DNA from: Desulfobacterales bacterium
Lineage (GTDB): Bacteria; Desulfobacterota; Desulfobacteria; Desulfobacterales; SpSt-501
DNA: 8,192 nt
Assembly (NCBI GenBank): GCA_025454275.1
Contig: JALOOS010000115.1
Span: 1-8,192, forward strand
Direction of reading: 5' to 3'
Both the position numbers and the translations under genes were made by a program. This document shows, in pieces, positions 1 through 6,756 of this stretch. Below the pieces are notes generated by a model. That model searched no databases and had not been told where the DNA came from. It worked only from the letters and a program-made list of their open reading frames with translations. Within the stretch, counting starts at the first letter, position 1, and each line of letters opens with the position of its first letter.

Positions 1-1113
1 ATCGTCGACCATTTTCTGAAACAGGATCCCTTTTCCCGGGTGCGGGCCGAGTGCGCGGTGTCGAGCGCCATCATCTTCATCGCCGTGCGCTACGCCTCCG
101 AGGCGAAGGTGGATTTCTCCTACCTGGCGCGCAAGGTGATCCAGAAGATCGGCTACGACCAGCCGGACTTCAATGCCAAGATCTGCAGCATCCTCTCGGC
201 GCCCCAGGAGCTGCCGCTCAACATGGCCCATCGCTTCGACGAAACCCAGCTCTCGGACGAGGAGATCGACCGGGTGGCCGCCAAGAACCAGGTGACCCTC
301 TTCGGCTACGCCTGCGACCAGACCCCGGAGCTGATGCCGCTGCCCATCATGCGGGCCAACCAGCTCGCCCGCCGCCTGGCCGAGGTGCGCCACCGGAAAA
401 TCCTCCCCTACCTGCTGCCGGACGGCAAGGTGCAGGTGGCGGTGGCCTACAAGGAGAACAAGCCGGCGCGGATCCACAGCGTGACCGTGATGGCGAGCCT
501 CGACCATCCCAAGCAGGTGGATCCGAAAAGGCTGACGGCCGACATCGTCGCCAACGTGATCACACCGGTGTTCCAGAAACAGAAGATCCGGCCCGACAAG
601 GAGACCCGGATCCTCATCAATCCCGACGGCCCCTACCAGGGCGGCCCCTCCCACCACTCCGGGCTGACCGGCCGCAAGAGCGCCGTCGACACCTACGGCG
701 AGTACGCCCGCCACAGCGGCGACGCCCTGAGCGGCAAAGACCCCATGCGGGTGGACCGCGTCGGAGCCTATGCCGCGCGCTACGCCGCCCGCAACATCGT
801 GGCGGCCGGTCTGGCCGCCGCCTGCGAGGTGATGCTCAGCTACTCCATCGGGATCACGCGCCCGGTCAGCCTTCAGGTCCAGACCTTCGGGACGGGCCGG
901 CTCCCCGACGAGAAGATCCGCGATCTGCTCGAGCGCTGCTTCGAGTTCCGGCTGGCGGGGATCATGAAACACTTCCGCCTGCGCCACCTCCCCTCCAAGC
1001 ACACGAACGGCTATTTCCAGAACCTCGCGAGCTACGGACACTTCGGCCGCACGGACATGGAACTGCCCTGGGAAAAGAACGACAAGGTGGAGATCTTGAA
1101 GGCCGGCGGGTAG
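1..1113 (+). CDS. metK: S-adenosylmethionine synthetase (methionine adenosyltransferase), 5'-truncated
   Basis: This enzyme makes S-adenosylmethionine from methionine and ATP in the cytoplasm. The reading frame is open from base 1, so the gene starts upstream of the window. About 25 N-terminal residues are missing, including the usual GHPDK ATP-binding segment, and 370 codons remain before TAG at 1111. The family's signatures are visible in order: FGYACDQTPELMPLP, LPYLLPDGK, SGLTGRK, DTYGEYARHSG, ALSGKDPMRVDR, AYAARYAARNIVAAGL and TFGTG. It is a divergent form. The usual GDQG segment reads KNQV (Asn at 286-288), and the Asp before GLTGRK is replaced by a His-His-Ser stretch (His codons 652-657). 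I recall similar forms in clostridia and related anaerobes, so this is probably a subgroup rather than decay. The catalytic lysines in TGRK and SGKD are kept. It converges with the minus-strand HMA_2 gene 34 nt downstream. Identity is secure. Confidence 0.96.
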   Translation: MVDHFLKQDPFSRVRAECAVSSAIIFIAVRYASEAKVDFSYLARKVIQKIGYDQPDFNAKICSILSAPQELPLNMAHRFDETQLSDEEIDRVAAKNQVTLFGYACDQTPELMPLPIMRANQLARRLAEVRHRKILPYLLPDGKVQVAVAYKENKPARIHSVTVMASLDHPKQVDPKRLTADIVANVITPVFQKQKIRPDKETRILINPDGPYQGGPSHHSGLTGRKSAVDTYGEYARHSGDALSGKDPMRVDRVGAYAARYAARNIVAAGLAAACEVMLSYSIGITRPVSLQVQTFGTGRLPDEKIRDLLERCFEFRLAGIMKHFRLRHLPSKHTNGYFQNLASYGHFGRTDMELPWEKNDKVEILKAGG

Positions 1114-1147
1114 CGGCCGGCAAGGGGAGTGGAAACAGAAGGGACGG

Positions 1148-1519
1148 TTAAAGCAGTGCTGCCAGAAGCGAGAGCCCGCTCGCATCCAGGCTGCGGCCCA
1201 CCGCCCATCCGAGTGCCGCCCGTCCCAGCCGCATCCCGACATCGGCCACGGCGGCCTGGACATGCTCGTCATGGGTGAGCGCCTGTGCGGCATCGTACAG
1301 ACCCTGATCCTGCAGCAGGGCCAGGATGCGGTCATGGGCGGTTTGACCGGAATCGTAAAGGACGACCACGCTGCCCGTCAGCGGGGTCACTTTCACGGCG
1401 GTGACGCCGGGGAGCTCCTTCAGCAGTCTCTCCACCCGCTCGGCCACGGCCGGATCGCGTTTCAAATCGGGGAGCTTGACGCGCAGCCGTCCCGGCACGT
1501 GGTGGCAGTAACAGCGCAT
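1148..1519 (-). CDS. Stand-alone HMA_2 (heavy-metal-associated-like) domain protein, 123 aa
   Basis: This small protein has a ferredoxin-like heavy-metal-associated fold of the HMA_2 type. Residues about 8-72 carry the family hallmarks PGRLRVKLP, a helix ending in LPGVTAVKV, and PLTGSVVVLYD. The classical CxxC metal loop is absent, but the N-terminus has Cys3, Cys5, His6 and His7 just before PGR, which could bind metal. Residues 88-123 form a hydrophobic or amphipathic helix (GMRLGRAALGWAVG and LSLLAALL) that could touch the membrane or a partner. I chose the ATG at 1519 because a strong ribosome site (AAGGAGGG on the minus strand, 1529-1536) lies 9 nt upstream and homology starts there. The longer ORF reaching 1774 is the wrong frame of the zinc-ribbon gene. 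It lies 5 nt after that gene, so the two are probably co-transcribed. The same domain type heads the P-type ATPase at 2642, which suggests a functional link (inference). Its substrate or partner is unknown. Confidence 0.85.
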   Translation of the reverse strand: MRCYCHHVPGRLRVKLPDLKRDPAVAERVERLLKELPGVTAVKVTPLTGSVVVLYDSGQTAHDRILALLQDQGLYDAAQALTHDEHVQAAVADVGMRLGRAALGWAVGRSLDASGLSLLAALL

Positions 1520-1524
1520 GGGGC

Positions 1525-1890
1525 TCAGCCCTCCTTCCCTGTGCGTTTCAAAAAGGTGCGGCAGTTGGGGTAGTCGCTGCATCGAAAACGGGTCAGCGTG
1601 CGCTGGCGCATGTAGACATGCATCGGGAGGCCGCAGGCGGGGCAGGCCGGACGCTCGGCGGCGCTCAGCCAGACGGGGGCATTCAGCGTGAACTGGCGCC
1701 GGCACACCTGGCAGAGATAGCGCGTGTGCCCGGCCTTCGTCCGGCCGTAGCGGTAGATGGCCTCGGCGCCGCACCGCGGGCAGGCCATGCCGCTGATCGT
1801 TTTTCGCTTCTTTCCGCTTCGCAATGGTCGGTCCGGTCCAGGGACGTTTCGGATCCGATCCTTCGCCGTTCGGCTGACGAGGGTCGTCAT
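1525..1890 (-). CDS. Double zinc-ribbon protein, IS1 InsA-like plus topoisomerase-type ribbon, 121 aa
   Basis: Two zinc ribbons are visible. The first has Cys37, Cys40, Cys60 and Cys63 in the context CPRCG...YRYGRTKAGHTRYLCQVCRRQFT, which strongly resembles the N-terminal zinc finger of IS1-type InsA and related transposase-associated proteins. The second has Cys83, Cys86, Cys104 and Cys110 in CPACG...RFRCSDYPNC, the pattern of the C4 zinc fingers at the end of type IA topoisomerases. Such ribbons bind nucleic acid or proteins. No catalytic domain is present, so it is not a transposase by itself. The first 34 residues are basic and poor in structure. The start at 1890 has only a weak upstream AAAGGG, and the internal Met35 (codon 1786-1788), just before the first ribbon, is an alternative. 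It precedes the HMA_2 gene by 5 nt and carries that gene's ribosome site in its last codons. A DNA-binding regulator of the pair or a domesticated transposon fragment are both possible. Confidence 0.75.
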   Translation of the reverse strand: MTTLVSRTAKDRIRNVPGPDRPLRSGKKRKTISGMACPRCGAEAIYRYGRTKAGHTRYLCQVCRRQFTLNAPVWLSAAERPACPACGLPMHVYMRQRTLTRFRCSDYPNCRTFLKRTGKEG

Positions 1891-1926
1891 GGCGGCCCTT
1901 TCGGAAGGGTGTGGTGATATAGCTTA

Positions 1927-2069
1927 GTGTCCATCCGGAAATGGTGGGTTGCGGCTCAGGTCAAGGCCGCAGCGCTGCCGCAACCGCAGGCGTAGTGGTT
2001 CTACGCCGAGGATTGCGGCGAGCGAGAACGCAGGCCTGGGCCGCAATACGCCGTTTCCGGATGGACACC
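1927..2069. mobile_element. 143-bp palindromic MITE-like element with AGCTTA flanking repeats
   Basis: The ends are a perfect 15-bp inverted repeat (GTGTCCATCCGGAAA at 1927-1941, its complement at 2054-2068). Pairing continues to 1960/2035 with 29 of 34 identical positions. Four of the five differences would be G-U pairs in a plus-strand RNA, leaving a single true mismatch (G1947/A2048). Inside, further stems pair 1973-1976 with 2021-2024, 1977-1983 with 2013-2019, and 1989-1995 with 2001-2007 around a 5-nt loop, so the whole element can fold into one long hairpin. AGCTTA occurs at 1921-1926 and again at 2070-2075, as expected of a 6-bp target-site duplication. It has no coding capacity. It lies 37 nt upstream of the zinc-ribbon start codon and may have changed that gene's promoter. 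A structured RNA is the alternative. I do not recognise the parent insertion sequence. Confidence 0.65.
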
Positions 2070-2086
2070 AGCTTAACGGATGCGTG

Positions 2087-2452
2087 TTAGGCCATCATTA
2101 GCGCCGTGCTAAAAATCGGTGAAGGCCCGCGGTGCGCCACCCCGGCGCGGCGAGTAAGAGCGGGCGGCGCTAAATTCTGGGGCGGGGTCGGTCGGCGGGG
2201 GTCAGGGATTGAAAGATCTCGAGGTCGCAACCCGCGCGGCACCACCCCGTAGCGCACATAGGCGATGAAGTGCTTCAGCAGCTCGGCGTATTCCTTGCCG
2301 CAGCGCCGGCGCCGTGCGGCATCGACCCGGCCCTTCAACCCGATTCGCTCGGCCTCGGTCGCCTCCCGGTCGGCCAGGCGAATCACCTCGTAGTAGTCCT
2401 TGTTCCGCAGGGCTCCGGCTAAATCGGCCAGATTGCAATCGTTGGAGATCAT
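2087..2452 (-). CDS. Hypothetical protein, about 121 aa, family not recognised
   Basis: I do not recognise this protein. The first two thirds look real: charged, mainly helical sequence with YYEVIRLADREATEAERIG, a basic patch RRRRCGKEYAELLKHF and an aromatic HFIAYVRYG segment. From about residue 84 it becomes proline- and arginine-rich (DPRRPTPPQNLAPP...), which resembles non-native read-through sequence, so the original protein may have ended or continued differently. No signal peptide or membrane span is seen. The start at 2452 (ATG) is preferred because GCGAGG lies just upstream with a 6-nt gap; the upstream ATG at 2470 has no ribosome site. It is divergent from the P-type ATPase gene and shares a 189-nt intergenic region with it. 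It is followed by the palindromic element. It could be a degraded remnant. Confidence 0.45.
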   Translation of the reverse strand: MISNDCNLADLAGALRNKDYYEVIRLADREATEAERIGLKGRVDAARRRRCGKEYAELLKHFIAYVRYGVVPRGLRPRDLSIPDPRRPTPPQNLAPPALTRRAGVAHRGPSPIFSTALMMA

Positions 2453-2479
2453 CGGGTGCCTCGCTTGCATAAAAAGGGT

Positions 2480-2509
2480 TTGAATCGCAACGCGGCGTGA
2501 GCCTATAAT
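2480..2509 (+). promoter_or_regulatory. Sigma70-like promoter for the P-type ATPase operon
   Basis: TTGAAT (2480-2485) and a perfect TATAAT (2504-2509) are separated by 18 nt, in an AT-rich pocket of an otherwise very GC-rich window. Transcription would start near 2516 and give a leader of about 125 nt before the ATPase start codon. It is the best promoter match I see in the window. Confidence 0.6.
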
Positions 2510-2527
2510 TGAATTGTTAGTTTTTCA

Positions 2528-2538
2528 TTAGGGCCTAA
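2528..2538. promoter_or_regulatory. Possible operator palindrome just downstream of the predicted start site
   Basis: TTAGG and CCTAA form a perfect palindrome around a single central G, about 12 nt after the predicted transcription start of the ATPase operon. That is a typical place for a repressor to bind. It is short and could be chance; no regulator gene adjoins it, except possibly the zinc-ribbon protein at 1525-1890. Confidence 0.25.
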
Positions 2539-2569
2539 AAAAGATATCACACGGTCACGAAGGCATGTT

Positions 2570-2638
2570 ATGGCACCTCACCCCCATAGAGGGATGCACC
2601 CGGGAAGAGCGTCCGTGGAGAGCGGCAAAGGAGCATGA
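2570..2638 (+). CDS. Possible 22-codon leader peptide with His residues
   Basis: This short ORF starts with ATG, has GAAGG at 2559-2563 with a 6-nt gap, and ends with TGA at 2636-2638, three bases before the GTG start of the P-type ATPase. The ATPase's own ribosome site (AAAGGAG, 2627-2633) lies inside its last codons, so translating it could expose or block ATPase initiation. The peptide begins MAPHPHRGMH, with three histidines in its first ten residues, which would fit a metal-sensing leader, but this is inference. It may also be a chance ORF. Confidence 0.3.
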   Translation: MAPHPHRGMHPGRASVESGKGA

Positions 2639-2641
2639 CAG

Positions 2642-5569
2642 GTGGAGGCGGAGCGAGCCATGGTGGAGTTGAAACATGCCTTGCCCGGAAGGGCACGTTA
2701 CCGGATTGCGGTCATCCGCCGTGATCCGGGCCGGGCCGAACGTCTCGCCCGGAGCCTGCGCGCCGCGGCCGGCATCTACCAGGTGGCCGCCCGGCCGGCC
2801 ACGGGCAGCCTTCTCGTGCGGTTCGCACGGGCGCGGCCGCTCCGGGAGGTCACGGCGGTCGTCACCCGCGCCCTCGAGTATACGCAGGAGACGGACGGCG
2901 GTGCGCCGGACGCCTCCGGCCGCACCCGCCTGATCCCGGCCCTGCGCGAGGAGGCCTCCCTTCAGCCCTGGCATCACATGAGCGCCGCTGCGGTGCTGCG
3001 TTTTTTCAACGCGACCGCCTCCGCCGGCCTTTCGCGGCGGGAGGTGGAGCGCCGCCGTCGCCTGCACGGCACCAACCGCCTGCCCGGGACTGCGGGGCGT
3101 TCCTTTGCGGCCATCCTCCAGGGCCAGGTGACGGAGTTGCCGGTGCTGCTGGTAGCGGCCGCGGCCGGTCTGGCGATCCTCGCCGGCGGCGTGGCCGAGG
3201 GGCTGGTGGCCCTGGCGATCGCCCTTTTGAATGCCCTGGCGTCGAGCCTTGCCGAAAACCGGGCCGAGCGCATGCTCGATGAGGTGCGGACGGCCGTCGA
3301 ACTCACCGCCCGGGTCCGCCGCGGCCGGGAGATTCGCGACATCGGCTTCGATGAGATCGTCCCCGGGGAGATCCTGGAGCTGCAGCCCGGCTCCCGCATT
3401 CCCGCCGACGCGCGCCTGATCCGGGCCGACGCCTTGGCGGTCGATGAGGCCGCGCTGACCGGCGAGAGCATCCCGGTCCTCAAATCGGCGGCGGTGTCGG
3501 CCGACCCGAACCCTCCGCTCAGCCAGCGCGCGAACATGGTCTATCGCGGCACTCTCGTGGTCGAGGGTGTCGGGCGGGCGGTCGTCGTCGCGACCGGGGC
3601 GGATACGGTGCTGGGCCGGCTGCAGGCCTTCCTGGGCGCGGTCTTTCCGCCCGAGGCCGCTGTCGCCGGGAACCTGCGGCGGTTGATCCGGCATTTTCTA
3701 TCCACGGGTCTGGGAGTGGGGGCGCTCTTCGGTCTCTATTCCCTGATCCGCGGCCACGGGCTCCTGCCGGTGCTGAGAGAGGCCCTCTCGCTGGTGGCCG
3801 GCGCCATCCCATCCGGGCTGTCGACCTTGAGCGCCAGCGCCTTCGCCTTCGGCCATGAAGAGCTGCGCCGCCGCCGGGTCCTGGTCCGCCGGCTGCGGGC
3901 CCTCGGGAATCTGGCCTCGACCCAGGTCGTCTGTTTCGACAAGACCGGGACCCTCACCCTGAACCAGATGAGCGTGGCCGCCCTCTGCGCCGGAGGCGAC
4001 CGGGCGGATGCTCCGCAGGAGGGCGCAGGCGCCCCCGTTCCGCCCGCCCCTGCACCCGCCGGCGGTGACCTGGACTGGCTGATCCGCCTGGGAGCGCTCT
4101 GCAACGAGGCCTTCATGATTCACGAAGGGGCCCAGTCCCTGGAGGGCTCCTCCACGGAAAAGGCCCTCATCCATTTCGCAGAGCGGAACGGGATCAATTC
4201 GACCCGCTTCCGGGGCGAGCATCCCATCGTCGAAATCTTTCATCGCAGCGAAAAGCACCCCTTCATGGTGACCGTGCACCAGTGGGACGCGGAGCGGGAG
4301 CTGACCGCGGTCAAGGGCGCCCCGCTCGAGGTGCTGGAGCAATGCAGCCACCTCCGCCGGGGCGGCGCCATCCTCCCCCTGACGGAGGCGGACCGGGACC
4401 GGATCGAGGCCGACAATTTCCGCATGGCCGGAGGGGGGCTCCGGGTGCTGGGGCTCGCTTTCCGCTGGGGCCGGGAGGGGACCGAAGCGGGGCGCTACAC
4501 GGACGGCGACGGCCTGGTCTGGAGCGGACTGGTGGGCCTCTCCGACCCGGTGCGCCGCGGGGCGCGGGAGGTGGTTCAGGCGCTGCATCGCTCCGGGATC
4601 CGGACCGCCGTCCTCACCGGCGACCAGAGCCTGACCGCGCAGCACATCGGCAACCGGCTCGGCCTGAGCGGAGGCGAGCCCCTGCGGATCCTGGATGCCG
4701 CCGAACTGCGGGACGGGGCCCTCACCGGGCTGGCCGGGGTGGTGGCCCGCACCCATGTGTTTACGCGGCTCACCCCCACCCAGAAGCTTCAGATCATCCA
4801 GTCCTACCAGAGTGCCGGCTTGAGCGTCGTCATGGTCGGAGACGGCTTCAACGATGTCCTGGCGCTCAAGGTGGCCGATGTGGGCATCGCCATGGGCCTG
4901 AAGGGCGCCGATATGGCCCGCAAGGCCGCCGACCTGGTCCTCGAGGACGATGCGCTGGAAAACGTCCCGGCCGCCATCGAGGGCGGCCGGCGATTCTACG
5001 GCAACATGCGCCGGAGCCTGCGGTTCCTCTCCGGCGCCGCCCACGTCGACATCGCCGCCGCCCTCGCGGCCAAGGCTGCCGGCGGCGGTGCCGGCCTCAG
5101 CCCGCTGCAGCCGGTATTTACCAACCTGGCCGCCTTGTCGCTGGCGGTCGATGCGTCCGGCCGTCCGGACGGCGCTGCACCCCAGGGCCCCGAGCCGGCA
5201 TGGATCGATCGAGAGCAGCTCGGCGGCGCGCTGGCCGACGCCGCCCGGGTCGTGGCCGTCTCGGGCCTTGCCGGGGGCTATGCCGTTGCCCGCTACGGCG
5301 GCGGGGCGGCGGCCGGCAGGGTCTTCTGGAGCAGCCTTGCCCTCAACCAGCTGCTGCTGGCGCTCGGGGAGGAGGCGCCTGCGGCTTCCGCGGAACGCCC
5401 CCGGCCGGTTCTCTGGGGCATCGCCGGTCTGCCGCTCCTCTTGTTCGCGCTCACGGGCGGCGGCCTGGTCGATCTCCTGGTCATCGCCGGGGGCGGCTGG
5501 CTCGCCCGCCGGTGGTCCGGACAACACCGCTGCGAACCGGACGCGCACCCCTCCAAGGAGAGGGCATGA
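2642..5569 (+). CDS. P2-like P-type ATPase with N-terminal HMA_2 domain and altered cation site
   Basis: This is a membrane pump of 975 residues that couples ATP hydrolysis to transport of an unknown substrate. Order: HMA_2 domain (about 13-80, LPGRARYRI and PATGSLLVRF), a cation-ATPase N-terminal segment (about 110-150), M1-M2 (166-203), actuator domain with TGES (273-276), M3-M4 (about 353-403), phosphorylation motif DKTGT (Asp433), N-domain with ALCNEA, STEKAL and KGAP (558-561), TGDQ (659-662), TPTQK, hinge GDGFND (733-738), then M5-M6 and four weaker C-terminal spans to 955. The P2 pattern (NQM after DKTGTLTL, four spans after M6) rules out P1B metal pumps. M4 reads PSGLS instead of PEGLP, and M6 keeps Asn828 but lacks the TD pair, so the usual cation ligands are lost. 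GTG at 2642 has AAAGGAG 8 nt upstream; ATG at 2660 is an alternative. TGA overlaps the next gene's ATG. Confidence 0.9.
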   Translation: MEAERAMVELKHALPGRARYRIAVIRRDPGRAERLARSLRAAAGIYQVAARPATGSLLVRFARARPLREVTAVVTRALEYTQETDGGAPDASGRTRLIPALREEASLQPWHHMSAAAVLRFFNATASAGLSRREVERRRRLHGTNRLPGTAGRSFAAILQGQVTELPVLLVAAAAGLAILAGGVAEGLVALAIALLNALASSLAENRAERMLDEVRTAVELTARVRRGREIRDIGFDEIVPGEILELQPGSRIPADARLIRADALAVDEAALTGESIPVLKSAAVSADPNPPLSQRANMVYRGTLVVEGVGRAVVVATGADTVLGRLQAFLGAVFPPEAAVAGNLRRLIRHFLSTGLGVGALFGLYSLIRGHGLLPVLREALSLVAGAIPSGLSTLSASAFAFGHEELRRRRVLVRRLRALGNLASTQVVCFDKTGTLTLNQMSVAALCAGGDRADAPQEGAGAPVPPAPAPAGGDLDWLIRLGALCNEAFMIHEGAQSLEGSSTEKALIHFAERNGINSTRFRGEHPIVEIFHRSEKHPFMVTVHQWDAERELTAVKGAPLEVLEQCSHLRRGGAILPLTEADRDRIEADNFRMAGGGLRVLGLAFRWGREGTEAGRYTDGDGLVWSGLVGLSDPVRRGAREVVQALHRSGIRTAVLTGDQSLTAQHIGNRLGLSGGEPLRILDAAELRDGALTGLAGVVARTHVFTRLTPTQKLQIIQSYQSAGLSVVMVGDGFNDVLALKVADVGIAMGLKGADMARKAADLVLEDDALENVPAAIEGGRRFYGNMRRSLRFLSGAAHVDIAAALAAKAAGGGAGLSPLQPVFTNLAALSLAVDASGRPDGAAPQGPEPAWIDREQLGGALADAARVVAVSGLAGGYAVARYGGGAAAGRVFWSSLALNQLLLALGEEAPAASAERPRPVLWGIAGLPLLLFALTGGGLVDLLVIAGGGWLARRWSGQHRCEPDAHPSKERA

Positions 5570-6756
5570 GAATCATCTTCTTTGCGGGCAAGGGCGGGGT
5601 CGGCAAGACCTCGGTGGCGGCCGCCACCGGTATGGCTACGTCGGCCCGCGGCTGCCGCACCCTGATCATGTCCCTGGATGTGGCCCACAGCCTGGCGGAC
5701 ATTTTCGATCTCGAACGCGGGCTGCTCGACCAGCACCGGGGCCGTCCGGTCAAGGTCCGCCCCAACCTCTGGATCCAGGAGCTCGACATCCAGGAGGAGA
5801 TCGACCGCAACTGGGGCGAGATCCATCGCTACCTCTCGGGCCTTCTGAACACCACGGGCCTGAATGAGGTCCTGGCCGAGGAACTGGCGGTCCTGCCCGG
5901 GATGGAAGAGGTGAGTCTCCTGCTCTACATCAACAGGTACACGCGTGAGCGCCGGTTCGATGCGCTGCTGCTCGACTGCGCCCCCACCGGCGAGTCGCTG
6001 CGCTTCATCAGTATCCCCACCACTCTTGAGTGGTACATGAAAAAGATCTTCAAACTGGAGCGCACCATCGTACGCTGCGCCCGCCCGCTGGCCAAGCGTC
6101 TGACCGACGTCCCCCTGCCGGGGGAGGAGTACTTCACGGCGGTAGAGCGGCTCTTCCTCCGGCTGGAAGGGGTGGACCGCATCCTCTCCGACCCGGCGCT
6201 CACCACGGTGCGGTTGGTCACCAACCCCGAAAAAGTGGTGATCAAGGAGACCCAGCGGGCGTTCATGTATTTTTGCCTCTACCGGATGAGCATCGACGCC
6301 GTGATCATGAACCGCATGCTGCCCAGCGGGATCCGGGATGGATTCTTCAGCGACTGGCTGTACTCCCAGAGCCGCTATGCCGAGCTCGCCCGCACCTATT
6401 TTCACCCTGTGCCGGTTTTTCCGGTGAACCTGTTCCAGGGGGAGATTCTGGGGCCCGAGCGGCTGGCGGCCCTGGCGGCCGAGATCTACGGGGAGCGCGA
6501 CCCCCTGCAGCGGTTCTACGAGGAGGAGCCCTACCGGCTGATCAAGGAGGAGGGCCGCTACCGTCTCCAGCTCAAGCTCCCCTTCGTCGTCAAGGAGAGC
6601 ATCGATCTGAGCAAGGTGGCCGACGAGCTGATCCTTAGGATCGGCAGCTACAAGCGGCACATCCTGCTGCCCAAGCCCCTGGTGGCGACGTCGTCGGTCA
6701 CCGCGCGGGTCGATCCTCCCTACCTCAACATCCTGTTTGGAGGAGACGGCTCATGA
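5566..6756 (+). CDS. ArsA/Get3-family ATPase with C-terminal HSP20-like domain, 396 aa
   Basis: This is a deviant-Walker P-loop ATPase of the ArsA/Get3 family, which serves arsenite-efflux pumps or tail-anchored membrane-protein delivery. Seen: P-loop GKGGVGKTS (8-16) with signature Lys9, A-loop SLDVAHSLADIFD (36-48; families usually have DPAHS), switch II DCAPTGESLR (137-146; usually DTAPTGHTLR), NRMLP (249-253), and an HSP20-like beta domain at about 328-392 of the type found on bacterial ArsA proteins. There is one ATPase half only. Cysteines are Cys30, Cys138, Cys171 and Cys237, with no CxxC like the Get3 zinc dimer site. The ATG is set by AAGGAG 5 nt upstream and by homology; the ORF runs further upstream only as a shadow frame. 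The start overlaps the P-ATPase stop (ATGA), so the two are translationally coupled. No arsB, arsC or arsR is visible, so arsenic resistance is not supported. A membrane-targeting role for a partner is possible (inference). Confidence 0.9.
   Translation: MRIIFFAGKGGVGKTSVAAATGMATSARGCRTLIMSLDVAHSLADIFDLERGLLDQHRGRPVKVRPNLWIQELDIQEEIDRNWGEIHRYLSGLLNTTGLNEVLAEELAVLPGMEEVSLLLYINRYTRERRFDALLLDCAPTGESLRFISIPTTLEWYMKKIFKLERTIVRCARPLAKRLTDVPLPGEEYFTAVERLFLRLEGVDRILSDPALTTVRLVTNPEKVVIKETQRAFMYFCLYRMSIDAVIMNRMLPSGIRDGFFSDWLYSQSRYAELARTYFHPVPVFPVNLFQGEILGPERLAALAAEIYGERDPLQRFYEEEPYRLIKEEGRYRLQLKLPFVVKESIDLSKVADELILRIGSYKRHILLPKPLVATSSVTARVDPPYLNILFGGDGS

Noticed and set aside
1102..1121. GCCGGC/GCCGGC inverted repeat at the end of metK as a terminator
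   Set aside because: Six pairs around an 8-nt loop with no T-run, made of self-complementary GC-rich words common in this genome; chance is likely.
1520..1774. N-terminal extension of the HMA_2 gene to 1774
   Set aside because: It overlaps the zinc-ribbon gene in another frame and encodes Arg/Pro/Leu-rich shadow; the AAGGAGGG site at 1529-1536 marks the start at 1519.
3698..5548. 616-codon open frame on the minus strand inside the P-type ATPase gene
   Set aside because: Its product has no recognisable domain and is low-complexity (Gly, Arg, Gln, Ala rich); it is a GC-rich shadow of the ATPase gene, whose frame carries all the P-type motifs.
4282..5565. Upstream extension of the ArsA-like frame, which would give an 824-residue protein
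   Set aside because: The 428 extra codons are Arg/Gly/Pro-rich shadow sequence under the P-type ATPase; the strong ribosome site and the family start at 5566 settle the true start.
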